Source: Martelella sp. NC20 (GTDB lineage: Bacteria > Pseudomonadota > Alphaproteobacteria > Rhizobiales > Rhizobiaceae). Taken from it: DNA of 64,000 bases. The position numbers were made by a program, and so were the translations under genes. This document shows, in pieces, positions 62,879 through 64,000 of this stretch (the first letter of the stretch is position 1; each line of letters starts with the position of its first letter). Location: assembly GCF_013459645.1 (NCBI RefSeq), contig NZ_CP054861.1, forward strand, positions 3,398,001 through 3,462,000. Direction: 5' to 3'. A model generated the notes under the pieces. It ran no database searches. It was not told where the DNA came from and worked only from the letters and a program-made list of their open reading frames with translations.

Positions 62879-62932
62879 ATTTGTAGTTATCCGTAGTTGA
62901 CGCAAATCACTGCGCTACATATAACTACAAAT
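62879..62932. promoter_or_regulatory. 12-bp inverted repeat between divergent genes
   Basis: ATTTGTAGTTAT (62879-62890) and its perfect complement ATAACTACAAAT (62921-62932) flank a 30-bp centre that includes gtagttgacg. It starts 2 bp from the RHH gene start. The likely function is a double operator for that RHH protein controlling both directions. Confidence 0.65.
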
Positions 62933-63011
62933 GCATCAAGCAAGCAAGCGGCCCGACGAGGAAGGTGGAAGCTCCCGCGTCAGGCCTAACCACAGGCAAA
63001 GGAGAGTCCCC

Positions 63012-63239
63012 ATGCCCGCAGCTGCGCAAAGCTATAGCAGCCCGACGCCGGAACGTCAGCAGTCCGGCGAAATCAGTATACCTTCTCACATCGCCGACAG
63101 TTTCGATGATATTCGTTGTATGCTGGAAGCCTTCAATGCCATGAACAACGCTATTCTTTTCACGGGAACGGATCATTCAGGCATCAGCTACGGCGTTCAC
63201 CGGCTTCACGATCTAGGCCGTAGACTCGTAACGCTTTAA
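63012..63239 (+). CDS. Small protein, 3' end replaced by IS insertion
   Basis: ATG 63012 has AAAGGAGAG upstream. About 68 native residues remain (MPAAAQSYSSPTPERQ, IPSHIADSFDDIRCMLEAFNAMNNAILFTGTDHSGISYGVHRLHDL). The frame then enters the IS at 63216 and stops after 8 foreign codons. The original length is unknown, and I do not recognise the family. It diverges from the RHH-ParB operon. Confidence 0.55.
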   Translation: MPAAAQSYSSPTPERQQSGEISIPSHIADSFDDIRCMLEAFNAMNNAILFTGTDHSGISYGVHRLHDLGRRLVTL

Positions 63240-63641
63240 CCATAGTCGCACAGAGAAGAGCTTGATTGCCGCGAGATAGTTGTCGGCGCGTTTGTCGTAA
63301 CGCGTTGCAATTCCACGCGCTTCTTTGATGCGGTTGAAGAACCGCTCGACGAGGTTTCGATAGCGATAGAGGAACGAACTGAAAGCGAAGGTCTTTTTTC
63401 GGTTTCGCTTCGCCGGGATGTTGGCGAATGCCTTCGCCTGAGTTGCCGTGGCGCGGATGGCGTTGGTGTCATAGCCACGATCTGCCAAAAGCGTCGTTCC
63501 GGCATGAAGTCTGGTGAGCAGATCTTCGGCGTAGCGACAATCAGCATGCTGACCTTCTGAGAGGCGAAGATCAATCGGCAGCCCATCGGCATCGACGAGA
63601 GCGTGGATCTTCGTTGTCAGGCCGCCTCTGGAACGTCCCAT
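63213..63641 (-). CDS. IS5-family transposase, C-terminal frame (orfB), copy 2
   Basis: Identical in amino-acid sequence to the frame at 4664-5092, with LLADRGYDTNAI and NLVERFFNRIKEARG carrying catalytic Asp and Glu. The stop is again completed by the CTAG target. Produced by -1 frameshifting from the N-terminal frame. Confidence 0.85.
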   Translation of the reverse strand: MGRSRGGLTTKIHALVDADGLPIDLRLSEGQHADCRYAEDLLTRLHAGTTLLADRGYDTNAIRATATQAKAFANIPAKRNRKKTFAFSSFLYRYRNLVERFFNRIKEARGIATRYDKRADNYLAAIKLFSVRLWLKRYESTA

Positions 63642-64000
63642 GCTTCGATTGGCGCCCCCTTTTTACCGGTGGCGCCATGCTGATGCACGCGAACACAAGA
63701 CGAGTCGATCATCTGAATATCGCCGTCGAAGGCGGAAGAAATCGCCGTGAGAAGGTGATCCCAGACACCAGCCCGCCGCCAGCGGACAAAGCGATTATAA
63801 CAGGTGGTGTGAGGGCCATAGCGTTCCGGAACATCGGCCCATGGGCTGCCGGTACGAAAGCGCCAGAGTATGCCGTTGATCACACGGCGGTCATCGACCC
63901 GCGGTACGCCGCGGCTGTTATTGGGCAGAAGCGGCTCGATCACCGCCCACTCGAAATCCGTCAGGTCAAAACGTCGGCGCATCAATGGTCTCCTTTCCAG
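63216..64000 (-). mobile_element. IS5-family (IS427-type) insertion sequence, copy 2, cut by window end
   Basis: The end ggccgtagactcgta and all encoded residues match the copy at 4249-5089, in the opposite orientation. The TA target duplicate is at 63214-63215 within CTAG. By comparison with copy 1, about 56 bp lie beyond the window. It disrupts the gene at 63012. Confidence 0.92.
63617..63982 (-). CDS. IS5-family transposase, N-terminal frame (orfA), copy 2
   Basis: Identical in amino-acid sequence to the frame at 4323-4688 (MRRRFDLTDFEWAVIEPLLP, QMIDSSCVRVH). The start ATG 63982 has GGAGA upstream near the window end. The A5G5 slippage run is conserved. Confidence 0.85.
   Translation of the reverse strand: MRRRFDLTDFEWAVIEPLLPNNSRGVPRVDDRRVINGILWRFRTGSPWADVPERYGPHTTCYNRFVRWRRAGVWDHLLTAISSAFDGDIQMIDSSCVRVHQHGATGKKGAPIEAWDVPEAA

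Noticed and set aside
4249..64000. Composite transposon formed by the two IS427-type copies
   Set aside because: The copies are 58 kb apart, enclose housekeeping genes proS and lolCD, and each has its own TA duplication, so independent insertion is far more likely.

Overview
The window looks like a chromosomal segment of an alphaproteobacterium of the order Hyphomicrobiales (Rhizobiales), probably Rhizobiaceae-like. The signs are a DUF1467 - proS - lolC - lolD gene order, rhizobial mosaic intergenic palindromes, an imuA-imuB-dnaE2 mutasome, a GTTC-N7-GTTC LexA box, GcrA-type regulators and high G+C coding DNA. No species can be named from the sequence alone.

Layout. (1) 1-4126, ordinary chromosome: the end of a glutamine synthetase-family gene, an XRE/PIN toxin-antitoxin pair, an aldehyde dehydrogenase, an iron-dependent alcohol dehydrogenase and a DUF1467 membrane protein. 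(2) 4249-5905: two different IS5-family (IS427-type) elements side by side, sharing one CTAG target. (3) 5905-11435: an outer-membrane protein, proS, lolC, lolD, an AT-rich gap, a small gene and tRNA-Leu(UAG). (4) 11422-56814: a 45.4-kb integrative island in the 3' end of that tRNA, bounded by a 20-bp direct repeat. (5) 56815-64000: remnants of a Mu-like prophage on the minus strand, broken by an IS630 element and by a second, inverted copy of the first IS5 element, which runs off the window.

The island has four blocks. Its left end is phage-derived: a tyrosine integrase, an XRE repressor between two divergent promoters that share a 14-bp palindromic operator, a CII-like regulator, a GcrA-like regulator, a reduced cytosine-methyltransferase-like protein, a replication protein with tandem 12-bp repeats inside its gene, and a NusG paralogue. 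No phage structural genes follow. A defence-like block comes next: a HEPN-motif protein, a GNAT protein, a 1,841-residue DUF4011 helicase with a Vsr-like nuclease, a GIY-YIG gene broken by an amber codon and a SWT1-type HEPN protein. Then comes a DNA-damage block: imuA-imuB-dnaE2 diverging from a UvrD-like helicase, a SRAP protein and DinB, with a LexA box between the two arms. The right part holds a 1,342-residue STAND-type NTPase with an N-terminal nuclease-like domain, a two-gene unit encoding a soluble protein and a four-helix membrane protein, and a LysR-regulated lactonase plus TRAP transporter operon for a sugar acid.

The most interesting candidates for undescribed systems are the STAND nuclease gene (44767-48795), the soluble/membrane pair (49055-50630), the HEPN plus GNAT pair (22792-24807), the SWT1-HEPN gene (32621-34174), and the presence of a full SOS mutagenesis and repair set as island cargo.
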